NCBI RefSeq assembly: GCF_016808095.1
Contig: NC_068976.1
Location: 3,368,001 to 3,432,000, forward strand
Direction: 5' to 3'
DNA length: 64,000 nt
DNA from: Vigna angularis
Lineage: Eukaryota > Streptophyta > Magnoliopsida > Fabales > Fabaceae
The notes beneath the pieces are model-generated. The model was not told the origin of the DNA. It worked only from the letters and a program-made list of their open reading frames with translations, and ran no database searches. Within the stretch, counting starts at the first letter, position 1, and each line of letters starts with the position of its first letter. The position numbers and the translations under genes were made by a program. Below, piece by piece: positions 46,618-58,600 of this stretch.

Positions 46618-49600
46618 CTAATCTTTCAGTAACTCATCTACCTTATTTAACCAGATGTCATAAATATCAGGGGAGAACAGAACAAAGTGCACCTGAAACA
46701 AACATTTTTTGCAATTACATATTCTGAACGGTAATGACAGAAACATGTTAGGTATATATTGCAAAATTTATCAATCAAACTCCGACCTTTCAATACAGCA
46801 TCTTGCCTCATCTCATACTTTATAGTATTTAAAAGTTTACGTTCAGAACCACAAAATGTAAACTAGTATTACGTAAATACATATTATAAACACCAAATTT
46901 CAGAAATGTCACCTTATTATAAACAATATTTATCGATCAAACTTTTAACCTGGGTTGCCTCTCCTCATCTCATAATTCTATAGAATGTAGAAGTGCAAGG
47001 ATATTTGGAACAAAAAAATTGGGAATTGAATTAACTAATGCTATCTTTTCTGAAAAGTTAGAGTAGCAATTGATTTGATTTTCAAACAAACTCCTAAATT
47101 TGAAAAGTTCCGAAGAAGGAACTGTTAAGACCAGTCAGAGCAACAAGCTTTAATGGAAAAGGGTCAAAGGAAAGTTGAGATCTTAGACCGTCTTACAATC
47201 TAGATGGTCTATCTCTAGTAAAAACCCTTCAAGAGAGTTTTGATGATAACAAAAGTTAGACAATCTTATATATACATGCTCTATTCCTACGAACTTGCTA
47301 ATGTGTGTTTTGTACAAGCTTCAGCTGTTCAGACTATCAAGTGGATACTCAAAGCAATAGATAATCCTATTAGAATAATTATTAAATCTAAGTATGTTAG
47401 AGTAATTATTAAGTCCAAGTAAGGAGTAGTGTATTGGGAACTACTTCCCGCTCTACCTAGTTTTGCACCTAGGTGTCTAGTACAGTCTTTTGATCTTTCA
47501 CCTTCCCATTGTATCAGATTTCTATCATTATAAATTAAATTAAAGATCATAAGAGGGGTCTTTTAAGCCCTCCAAAATATGTTTTCTCTCAGTTTTAATT
47601 TTAAGTTGGTATCAGAGTGGGTCGATCTCACTTTGTTGGTCTCAATCATCTCTGGTGTATTGTTTCGCTGCATTTGCCTTCCGTCATTGGCTACCACCGC
47701 CATCTGTTGTCGTCCGCCACCACCAGATCTGGACCGTCTTCATTGCTACTTGGAGTGTGAAGCTCACACGTCGCCCTCCTCTTGTTTGAAGCAACATCAC
47801 ATCACCTCATCTGTGTTCGTCAATCTTTCCTCCATCTATTATGGTCCTTGGTTGCACTTTTCCAAGTGCAGTTTAAGGGGTTATCTAGGGTTTCCTAGTT
47901 AAACCTAGTTACTATTCTTGTTGGCTGTTGTGCTACCGTTTTTGGACTCCTAAAAATGTCTACTGGAGTTTTTGTCTCATTCTCTAAAAGTTCTTCCATT
48001 TCTTCTAAGAAATTAAATGGGAAAAACTAGCTCTCTTGGTTTGCATATGTTGAAATGTGGTTCCTTGGCCAAGGTTATCATGACCACCTTGAACAAGATG
48101 GAAGTAATGACCCTCCTGAGAAAGTTGAACCGTGGAAGAAAGTTGATTTTTAGTTGTGTGCTCTCCTATGGCCGTCTGTGGACCCAAAGCTATTAGGAAC
48201 CCATAGAGCATTTAAAACTTGTAACTCTATTTTGTAAGAAAGCTCAACATTTTTGCAAATGATATTCAACGCCTTTATGACTCTACAGATAGGCTTGCAT
48301 TGAAGATGTTCTTGGAAGGGGAATCTTTGGATGAGATCAGGAAAATACTTGATAAATATTATATGGGATGATTCATGCTCTACATCCAGACTTCAATCAT
48401 ATTAGAGATCAACTTCTAATAGGTCATGAAGTCCCTTCCATGGAAAGCTTGACATCACGACTCCTTCGAGTTCCAATGCATCAAAGCAAGGAAACTCATG
48501 AACACATGGAACCTTCTGTTATGGTTTCCACACAAGGAAAATGAGGACGAAATACTAGAGGAGACGTAGAGGTTGAGGACGTTCTCAGTGCACATACCGT
48601 GAAAGGATGGGTCACACCTAAGAAAACTACTTCTCCTTGCATAGCTTTCCTAACAAGACCACCAATGTCCCTAAGGTTGAAACTGTCGACCCCAAATTCA
48701 CTGATGAAGAATATCAAGAGTATTTGAGAGAAAACTAGATGTAGCCCATAAGTTTAGGTGAACTAGTAGAAACATTTGTTGTGTTGTTTTTGGTTGCTTG
48801 TTCACTAAACAGTCTAGTCTAGTCTAGTTTATTACGAAAAGAGTCTAAAGGCTATATTCAATGCCCTTCTAGGAAGGGTTGTGCCAACAAGGTGTATTGT
48901 AGGAGGAAAAAGAACAAGTAAAGGAGTATTAGTTTAGTCGGAGATTAGGAGAGTTAGTTTTGTGAATCATTTCATTTCCCTTAAATGAGCCTCGAGCCTC
49001 TTTTAAGTAGAAAGGGAGGACTTCGAATATTTTGTAAAACTAAATAGATTCCATTATAAAGGAGTAGGCTCTTTTGGAAGGGTATTTGTATACTTTTTTT
49101 TTATATATAAAACTCATGCTAGACATCATTATGATTCTTGGCATCTTAGCTATGCTGACACCCCAAGGACATCTATTATTTGTCATGACATAAAAATATC
49201 ATAAAAACAAAAAGAAAGATACAAAAAACTCATGGGGGACCCAACCAAAACTCATGAACAAAAAACAGGTCAGCTATAAAGCAATACACTAGCTAAAAAG
49301 CCCTCTACATAGGAAAAAGAAACCTACAATGATAAAAGTCCACTTGAGAATTAAACTGTAAAATAATTCTTGAGGTCTTGATTGATCCCTCCCATAATCT
49401 TCTATTTATAAAAATAAATTGACACAATATAATCATGATAAATAGCGTAACATAGACACAATATAATCATGATAAATAGGCTAACCCTATACACAATATA
49501 ATCATGATAAATAGAATAACCCTAGACACAATATAATCATGATAAATGGGGTAACCCTAGACACAATATAATCATGATAAATAGGGTAACCCTAGACACA

Positions 49601-52600
49601 ATATAATCATGATAAATAGGGTAAATATTCTAACACTCCCCCTCAAGCTGGAGCATACAAATTGTATGTGCCAAGCTTGGAATAAATAAACTCAATCCAA
49701 CCAAATCAACTTGTCTAAAATGTCAAAACAATAGACGTGGAAACTTTGGCTCCGAGCAAGATGCACATATGCTTCAGACCATCGAGAGAGAATGTCTATA
49801 AACCAAATTGGACTCACAAACCAGTGTAACCAGAGAGACTCCTCATAAGCTTATGGAGAATAATATTGGACAACCACAAAACTTCATCTAGCACCATGAA
49901 CCTTCAAGTAGGGTGACTTTGACAAAGTTGATTTCCATCAAAAGTGAATGCTGAGTGGTAGACAACGACAAACTGCAGAGACTAGATTGCCATCAAATAA
50001 GGATGGGGCTTGCATGGCTAAAAGCGACAAAAATGCAGGGACTGCTATCTCTGACTAGTTGGGGCCAGTAGTGGCTGAAAGCGACAAAACTATAGGGACT
50101 GCCATCTTTGACTAATTAGGGCCTGTATTGGCTGAAAGCAGGGACTGTCATCTCTGACTAGTTGGGGCCTCTGACTAGTGTTTGACTAGTGGCTGGAAAC
50201 ATACTCCCCCCTTACTGCAGGGACTAAATTGCCATTACTGACTGATGCGGCCTGCAGGGACTAAATTGCCATCACTGACCGATAGAGCCTGCAGGGACTA
50301 AATTGCCATCAAGTAAGGATGGGGCCTGCAGTGGACAAAAACATACTGCAGGGACTAAACTGCCATCATTGATTGATGAGGTCTGTAGTGACTGAAACAT
50401 ACTCCCCCTCATGGGGAACGACGGAAACTGTGAATGTGGAATGTCATAATGATCTCTTTTATACATCAAAGCACCACTAGGAACCATGGTTGGATTGTGT
50501 TGAGAACTGTAAGGATCACAGATTCAAGGAACAAAGATTGAGACATATGATGACATTAAAGGCCAAAGATAGGTTGGAGGTCCAAACGTTTTGTGCTAGA
50601 CTACTCCCAAATGGTGATACTTGACACTGTATCACAAGAACTACGGGCTAAACAAACTAGACTCGGGCCCAAGGAGAAAGTGACCAATAACGATTGAAGA
50701 AAAAAGTGACGAAGTGGCGTCAAGAGCGGTCTGCTGACTTTGAAATCAGGAACCAAGGACGTATATGGACTCAACATGATTCGATGACTCAAACAATGAT
50801 GAAACAGGATCTGAAGGACTTAGGGTTCCAAAACAACCAAAGGAGAAAACCCTAGGTCTGAGTTACAACCACTAAAACTAAGAAACAAGGACCAAAGTGC
50901 ACTCACGAGGCTCCGGCGAGACGAATGGCAAAGTCACAGTGTAATTTCGACACTGGAAAGGTGGCGCGTGACAAACACATGCTGGAAGCTGATCGTAGAG
51001 AAGTCGTGCGTGACGTTGCATGCGGAGGAGAATGAGGCAACGACAACCAGGGATGGGTCGCGCTCCTCAATGCGCACAAAACCCCTAACTTCGTCAGAGA
51101 AAACAAGACGGCAGTGGCGATGGAGGTTGAACAGATGTGGCGCACGTGGCGGTGCTTGGATGAGAACTAGCCCTTGACAAAGGCAAGGTTGACCATGGCT
51201 CAAGGAGGCAATCCAGATCCATTGGTCGCCAGACTAAACTGTGGCGGTGGTCGGTGGTGGGCATTAGCAGACGGTGTCGGAATGACAGGAAACCGAGGTT
51301 GATGGTGACAAACTTATGTGGATAGCTCCTCACAGTGGAAAAATAGTGTCAATGGTAAATGGCACCAGACAGCGACAAACGGCACCAGACAGCGGCAAAC
51401 AGTGCCAGACAGCGACAAACAGTGCCAGACAGCGACAAACAGTACCGGAAAATGCGGACAACAACTAGGGTTTGGAGACTAGATAGAAACCAGAAAAGGA
51501 CTGCTCATTGAGGTATTTAACAAAAGATGAAATTTTTAAGGCCGCCGGTGGCAGCGGCCACGGGCCACCGGCGGTAAAGGCAGAAAAGATTCAGACAACC
51601 TGCTTTGATACCAACTTGAGAATTAAACTGTAAAATAATTCTTGGGGTCTTGATTGATCCCTCTCATAATCTTCTATTTATAAAAATAAATTGACACAAT
51701 ATAATCATGATAAATAGGGTAACATAGACACAATATAATCATGATAAATAAGGTAACCCTAGACACAATATAATCATGATAAATAGGATAACCCTAGACA
51801 CAATATAATCATGATAAAGAGGGTAACCCTAGACACAATATAATCATCATAAATAGGGTAAATATTCTAACAAGTCCAAAGTTATAAAAGTTGGCATAAC
51901 CTTATACCATTTAAACACTTCTCTAGAAGACAAACCAAAACTCGCAAACTTATCGGCATAATGATTTCCTTCTCGAAAAATATGTGACACCTTAAAATCT
52001 GTATACTTTGGTTCTTGGCTTATTACGAGTTTTCAATAATATAGAGAGGAAATTCATAATCTTTTTCCTTGTGTATCCTATTGTTACTTGTTCAACTTCT
52101 ATCATTTTGTATACTAAAAAGGGGATCCTAACAAGTTTTGTCCAATGCGCCTGATATAGAAACAATGGAGAACAATTAAGCATGGAATGAAAGTGACCAA
52201 GAATTGGTTGCTCAATCAAGACCCAATGATGAGCATCAATTACTATGACATTTTTTGGCTGGGTTACACACAAATTTTAATGGAAAAGGGTTTAAATGCA
52301 CATTATTCGAAGAAAATAAGGGGTTGAAGTGTTACGAATCGGGACAAGATTGAAAGGGGGATGATCTTTATAGCTCTACCATTGGAGGAAATAATGGGCA
52401 AAATTGTAATTAGTTGTAACTGGGTAGTTAGTTGTGTAGCTTGGAAGTAAGAACCTAATAACTAGGTCTTTAGTTGTAATTGGGGCAATTTTAGCATTGT
52501 TTTCTAACATAGTTGAATTTTCTAGAATGAAAAAGAGAGTGCTCCTTTAAGGCGTAATTTTGTTTAACTTGTTGCTTTGATTGTTGTAAGTTTGTGAAGA

Positions 52601-55600
52601 AATACTCTTCCTTTCATTCAGACTGTTTTGTAACAAAGAAAGCAGTTGTGTTAAAATTTCTATTTTTGGTTTCTAACAATTGGTCCGCCTTTTCAAATGC
52701 ATTTATGAAGGAGATTGGGGTGGGACATTGGAGAAAATAGAGAGCAAGTAAGGAGTGAAACTGACATATCTTAGACGGATATTGTATATCAAGAAATTAC
52801 TATTGAGACAAAACAACCAGTAAAATCGGTCCATAGAAGTAGACAATTTGAAGAATCTTGGGGATCAAGAATCGTAGGAGACAAAAGAAGAGGAAGAAAG
52901 GTATGAAAGAGTTTCCAAGAACATTTTGGACGGGTCAAGATACTTAAGGATCATAGACACAAGTATAGAAATTTTAAAAGTGTAACGGATGGCAATCCTC
53001 TAACCAAAGGTTCCATCACAAGATGCATTGCCAAACAAATACAAGAAGAGTCAACCAAAGAAGTTGAAGTCAAAGTCAAACTCTTCTTTTTTTGGGCCAT
53101 CATTGAATAATTTGTGGGCTTTGTATTTGGACTTAGTAATGTAGGATTTTAATTTGGGCCTTGTATTTTGGCCAAATAGAGTAGAGTTTTGACCACCTAA
53201 GTCAACAAAGGGCCAAAAACCCAACATTGACCAAGGTGGACGTCCGAATGCTAAAGTTGACCAAGGGGTCAACATTTTTGGCCAAGCTTGGAGGACAAGG
53301 GTGAGATTGGCCATGACATGTGTCTCCACCCTATTGGAGAGTTTTTCCACCTAGTTAGTGGCCACTTGTCACTCTAAGAATGAAGAGTTTTTCCATAGGT
53401 AGTGGCCACATGTTAGCCTCTCATTTGAGAGGATTTTGGCCACATGTCTCCCTCCTATTGGAGAGGATTTCTCCTTGCTCTCCAAGCTAACTAAGGTGGC
53501 TCTTTTAGGTTAAAGTTTCTGCTCATTTTGAGACACCTTAGCCTATAAATAGAGTGTCTCTCTTTCATGTAATTACCTTTGAAATAGAGTAGTGTATGTT
53601 GTCATTTTGTGCACTCATACTCTTGTAAGGTCACCGTAGGCTAGAGCAACCCGAAGTGGCCTCCTCTAATCACCTTCCTCAAAGAGTTGGCCAACCTCTC
53701 TTAGACAAACTCTCCGTTTGCGCTCTCAAAAACTCTTCTTAGGCTATTCTCGACTCCAAAAAGGATATCGGTGTTACTCTCTTGAAACTAAGAAGTATTA
53801 CATGTCTGCCAATGTCACATTCTTTGAACAAACTCCTTACTTCTCTCCATCTGTTCAGGATATTTCTATCCTCTAGTAGGTCTTTCCTATTCCAGTGGCT
53901 GAGTCAAATAGCTCCCCTGTCTCTGTCATTCCAAGTCTTGATCCCAATCCTCCTACACCCGTCTCTGTCATTCCAAGTCTTAATCCCAATCCTACTGCAC
54001 CCGTTTCTACACATACTAAGATCATCCCACATAGAGCCCCAATGGATAGTCCACTTCCCCAAGACAATGGTGAGTCTCCTACTTCAGATTCTTCTCCCTC
54101 ATCACCTCCTCCCACGCCTCCTAGTGAAAATGATTCAGCATGGCCTATTGCCCTCAGAAAAGGTACTCGTTCCACTCGAAACCCTCATCCTATTTATAAT
54201 TTTCTTAGCTATCATCGATTGTCGCCCTACTATTTTTCTCTTTTATCCTCAGTGACTTCTGTTGTTATACCCAAAAATGTGAAAGAAACACTTGATCATC
54301 TTGGATGGCGACAAGCTATGATTGTAGAAATGCAGGCTCTTGACCACAGTAATACTTGGGAGTTGGTGCCCCTTCCCCCAGGCAAAAGGCGGTTGGTTGC
54401 CAATGGGTGTATGCAGTTAAAGTCAGCCTTGATGGTGAAATTGATCGACTCAAAGCCCGGCTTGTTGCAAAAGGTTAAACTCAGGTTTATGGTCTTGATT
54501 ATTGTTACACTTTCTCTCATGTAGCCAAGATAACTACTATTCGCCTCTTCTTTGCCATGGCAGCCATTCGTCACTAGCCACTTCATCAATTGGATATCAA
54601 AAATGTCTTCCTACATGGTGATCTTGAGGACAAAGTTTATATGGGGGAGTCTGGTACGATATGCTAATTGCATCGATCTCTCTATGGCCTCAAGCAATCA
54701 CCATGTGCTTGGTTTGGAAAGTTTAGCTCCATTGTTTAAAAATTTGGGCTAAAACATAGTGAAGCAGACCATTCGGTTTTTTCCTGTCATTCTTCTCTTG
54801 GGAAATGTATTTATTTAACAATATATGTTGATGATATTGCCATTACAGAAAATGATGTTGTTGGAATATCTCAACTGAAAGAGTACTTGTGTAGACATTT
54901 TCAAACCAAGGATCTTGAAGTCTTAATTCTTAGGCATTGAAGTAGCGCAATCAAAAGATGGAGTTGAAATCTCCCAAAGGAAGTATGCTCATGATATATT
55001 ACAAGAAACATGCATGATTGATTGTAGACCGATAGACAGTCCCAAAAATTAAGGACAGAAGGTGAATTGTTCTCCAAGCCAGAGAGGTATAGGAGGCTGG
55101 TTGGAAAACTGATTTATCTCACTATTACAAGGCCAAAACTATCCTTTGAATTTGGAGTGGTTAGTCAGTTCATGCAGGGTCCATGTGTTGACCATTGGAA
55201 TGCTCTCACTCGCATTCTAAGGTATATCAAAAAGGCTCTGGGGCAAGGATTGCTATATGAAGATAAAGGAAGCATCCAGGTCTTTGGGTATTGTGATGTA
55301 GATTGGGCATGTTTGCCTATTGATAGAGGGTCTACTACAGGATAATGTGTTTTTCTGGAAGGAAACATTATTTCATGAAAAAGTAAAAAACAGAATGTAG
55401 TAGCTCGATCAACAGCTAAACCCGAGTATAGGGCGATGGCGTCACTCACATGTGAACTTATATGGATGAAATAATTCCTTCAAGAGCTTAACTTCTATGA
55501 CATCTTTACTATGAAAATGTATTGCGATAATCAAGTTGTTCTCCACATTGCATCAAATCCAGTGTTTCACGAGAGGACTAAACATATAGAAATTGATTGT

Positions 55601-58600
55601 CATTTTGTTCGTGAAAAGTTGTTAACTAAAGAAATATGTCCTAAGTTTGTTGGGTCAAACGATCGACTCGCAGATGTGTTGACCAAGTCATTAAGAGGTC
55701 CTCGGATTGAGTTTATTTGTTCCAAGCTTGGTACATACAATTTGTATGCTCCAGCTTGCAGGAGAGTGTTAGATATATTTTCTTTATTTTATATTTATCT
55801 TTTATCTTTAATTAGTTTGTTATTATTTCTTATTTGTATTTTGGACTTAGCCCATATTTCTTCTATTATAAATAAAGGACCATATGTATATTTTCAACAC
55901 AAGAGAGATTAATTTCATATATAGTTTTCGCTATATTCAACTGGTATAATACCAGCTTTCAAGGGGCAGCACACTGCACACCTCCACATCTTTGACTAAG
56001 TTTGCACCAGGAGAAACTTTGGCAGAAGCTATGGCTCAAGATTTAATGGATCAAGATGAAGCTTTAAAACAATTAAAATTTCATTTGTAGAAAGCACAAA
56101 ATCAGATGGCCTTTTATGCTAATAGGCACAAAAGATAGCATTAATTTAGCAAAGGGGATTGGGTATATTTGAAGATCATGCCTCATAGGGGTACTACCAT
56201 GGTTACTAGACTCCATCCCAAACTACCAGCCATACATTACGGACCTTATTTGGTTCTACATAAAATTGGAGTAGTTGCATTCAACTTACAACCACCAGAA
56301 TAGTTTCATACATCCTGTTTTCTATGTTTCACAACTTAAACAAGCTCCAGGGGACCATCTAGTGGAATCAGAACTACAGCAAAGTTATAGGGGGAGATTG
56401 ACAATTTTAGCCTCTTCAAGCATTAGATAATCAAACAGTGAATAAAAATGAAGAGGTTATTCATCAAGCGTTGGTGCAATGGCAGAATAAACCTCTAGAA
56501 GAAGCTACTTGAGAAGATCATTCAAATTGTACTATTCAATTTCCATATTTAACCTTAAGGAAAAGAATATTTTAAAAGGAAAAAAGGGCAAAATTGTAAT
56601 TAGTAGTAACTGGGTAGTTAGCTATGCAGTTTGGGAATAAAGACAAAATAAATAGGTCCTCAATTCTAATTGAGATTTTATTAGCTTTTGATTTCTAACA
56701 TTGGTGAATCCGAATTTTCTCGAGTGAAAAGGAAAGTGCTCCTTTTGGGGTCAATTTTGTTTACCCTGTTGTTTTGATTGTTGTAAGTGTTGTGAAGAAA
56801 TACTATTCTTTTCGGTCACACTGTTTTGTAACAGAGAAAGTTATATTGTGTTAGGATTTCTATTTTTGATTCCTAATAAAAACGGTAACAATTTAGCAAG
56901 AGGTTAGGAATTGTATATTTATTCATATCAAAACCCAGATGAAATAAGTAATGTCTTACCTCCTTAAAGTCATTTGGAAACTCTTTGACGGTAGAAATTG
57001 CTACTGTAGCGGCTTCATCATAAGGGTATCTGAGACAAAGCAGTGGTGTTATACAATTTTAATGAAAGTCTTGAGAGCTGGCGGACTGAAATTATTAGGT
57101 TTGAGAACAAACTATATTAATCATCATGACAAATAGGAAGGCTATCTTATATTAGAAAGAAAGTTATTGTGTTATAAATTTTAACAGTATGTCTTGTTTT
57201 TGTTCCAATAATCAAACTTTTGAAATGAAAAGCCATAATGGAAATAACTGTGCTTAGGATTCCATCATAAAGGCAATTACATTCTAATTTCTAACCTTTT
57301 CACACTAGTCTTCTCTTGCCACATGACCAATATTGATGATCAACAAATGAAGAATGAGTAAATTAGAAAGGCATAGGGATGTTTGTTAGCATAAACCTAC
57401 CCATAGACACCACATGATATGGCTGGGAATGCTATATACTGAATGTTGTTTTCTTTCGCAACCCTTAAAGTTTTCCTGGAAATCAATGACAATACAAATC
57501 TCTCCATCAAGTGCAATGACAATTAACCAAAACACAAAATGAAACATAAACATTCCGATTCAAAGAGGATGAAGAATAGCTGAACAAGCACTCTTTTAAA
57601 AAAATCACCTGTAAGCACTTGCTAGAGAGGCAGCAGGATTACTATCACTACTGTAGATTGGGCCAACAGTGTGAATAGCATGAGAAGCAGGCAGCATAAA
57701 ACCACTGCACATCAACAACTACAAGGTCTATGAGAGACAAGCAGAACTAGTTAAGGTGATTTTAGCTTTTGCACATAAGCTTCAATTTCTTAAAAAATAC
57801 GACAACTTTTTCAATTCAAAAACTATTTTGACAAGCTCATCATGTGCTAAAGCACAACTCACCGTGTAATCCTTGCTTCCCCTGTTGGGCACCGAACTCC
57901 AGGCCTAACTTCAGGAACAGTGCGGCAGGCTTCGACAAGTTGTGGGCCTGCGGCCCTATGTATAGCTGAGAGCAGGGGTCACACCCATCAAAACAAAAGA
58001 AATGCTTCAAACATGCTATCTAGTACCTTCTTTCTAACACTCTCAGGTTGAAATATGTTGAAAATCACAAAATTGTCTGAATCCTCTCTTCTTATTTAAT
58101 ACTCATAATTTTGTAGTTTTCAATAAGATTTATCTAGAACAAACACAATTTCATCCATAAAGTACTACTCTCATACACTCCTTTAAGTAAAATAACTATA
58201 AGTGTAATCTCCCGAGTATTAGAAACCATGCTATACAGTCTCTAAATATTGAAAAATTATTCAAACTAATCCCTAAATACATCAAATTCAGAGACTAAAC
58301 TGATGAATATATTCAGTACATTTGGGACAGTGATATAATCCTCTTATGTTAAATACTATTCACGATAGAAAGTAACGAATTAGGACCAAATTGATCATTT
58401 ATTTATAAAATGAGAGTGTGACAGAGGGTTAGAGTGCAGCACCCTTCAACAAGAGAAACAAATACCTTTATTCTTTTGCTAATAATAAATTCACTGTACA
58501 TAATGCATCATCCAGAATAAACAAGTTACCTCCATCAGCACCACCACCACCGAGCATTCTCTCGTTCGCGGGATTTACCTGCAGCGAACGCGATCATGCA

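Larger units (their letters stand above)
49342..51872 (-). mobile_element. Non-autonomous LTR retrotransposon, TSD AGTCC
   Basis: The 2,531-bp unit has LTRs at 49342-49635 and 51614-51872, target duplication AGTCC at 49337-49341 and 51873-51877, and primer-binding site TGGTATCAAAGCA (minus strand, 51601-51613). Its polypurine tract TTGAGGGGGAG (minus strand) is near 49637-49647. The 2-kb interior encodes no gag or pol. Its 5' part (51.6-50.9 kb) is GC-rich with a tandem CAGACAGCGRCAAACAGTGC array at 51365-51445. Its 3' part has repeats around CTGCAGGGACTAAATTGCC. The 45 bases before the PPT resemble those before the copia LTR at 55767, suggesting that family as the helper. Confidence 0.92.
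49095..52267 (-). pseudogene. LINE-like 3' end with RNase H-type domain, split by LTR element
   Basis: Outside the inserted LTR element (49342-51872), the minus strand at 51995-51880 reads [19 protein letters not shown] and [14 protein letters not shown], the pattern of the RNase H-like tail of plant non-LTR retroelements. The remainder, 49341-49095, is a 3' tail ending near an A-rich run (about 49100). The AGTCC duplication joins the halves. The 5' end is truncated near 52267. A host RNase H-like gene fragment is an alternative. Confidence 0.5.
52395..56878 (+). mobile_element. Ty3/gypsy element split by copia and LTR-like sequence
   Basis: LTRs of about 284 bp (52395-52678) and 294 bp (56585-56878) share GGGCAAAATTGTAATTAGT, GTAACTGGGTAGTTAG and TTTTGTAACA. 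An A/G-rich polypurine tract (AAAAGGAAAAAAG) precedes the right LTR, and TTGGTCCGCC follows the left as a possible primer-binding site. Internal gypsy sequence is only 52679 to about 53050 and about 55985-56580. The middle was replaced or invaded by the copia-containing block. No clean target duplication was seen. Confidence 0.75.
46693..56959 (-). other. 10.3-kb last intron of macro-domain gene, filled with transposons
   Basis: The donor is GAG|GTAAGACAT at 56959 and the acceptor TTTGTTTCAG| at 46693; both flanking exons are phase 0. Sequence likely to be original intron is limited to about 46693-47150, possibly 52270-52394, and 56879-56959. The rest is four layers of retroelement sequence described separately. 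The other five introns are 85 to about 565 bp. Confidence 0.9.

Noticed and set aside
49440..49630. CRISPR-like array of regular 35-bp repeats
   Set aside because: The repeats are directly adjacent without unique spacers and lie in both LTRs of a plant retrotransposon.
50903..51333. Several 70-89 codon frames on both strands in GC-rich sequence
   Set aside because: They lie in the interior of the non-autonomous LTR element, no frame shows a gag or pol motif, and opposite strands are equally open.
51992..52273. 93-codon minus-strand frame as a separate gene
   Set aside because: It overlaps the LINE-like RNase H remnant in a neighbouring frame and shows no domain of its own.
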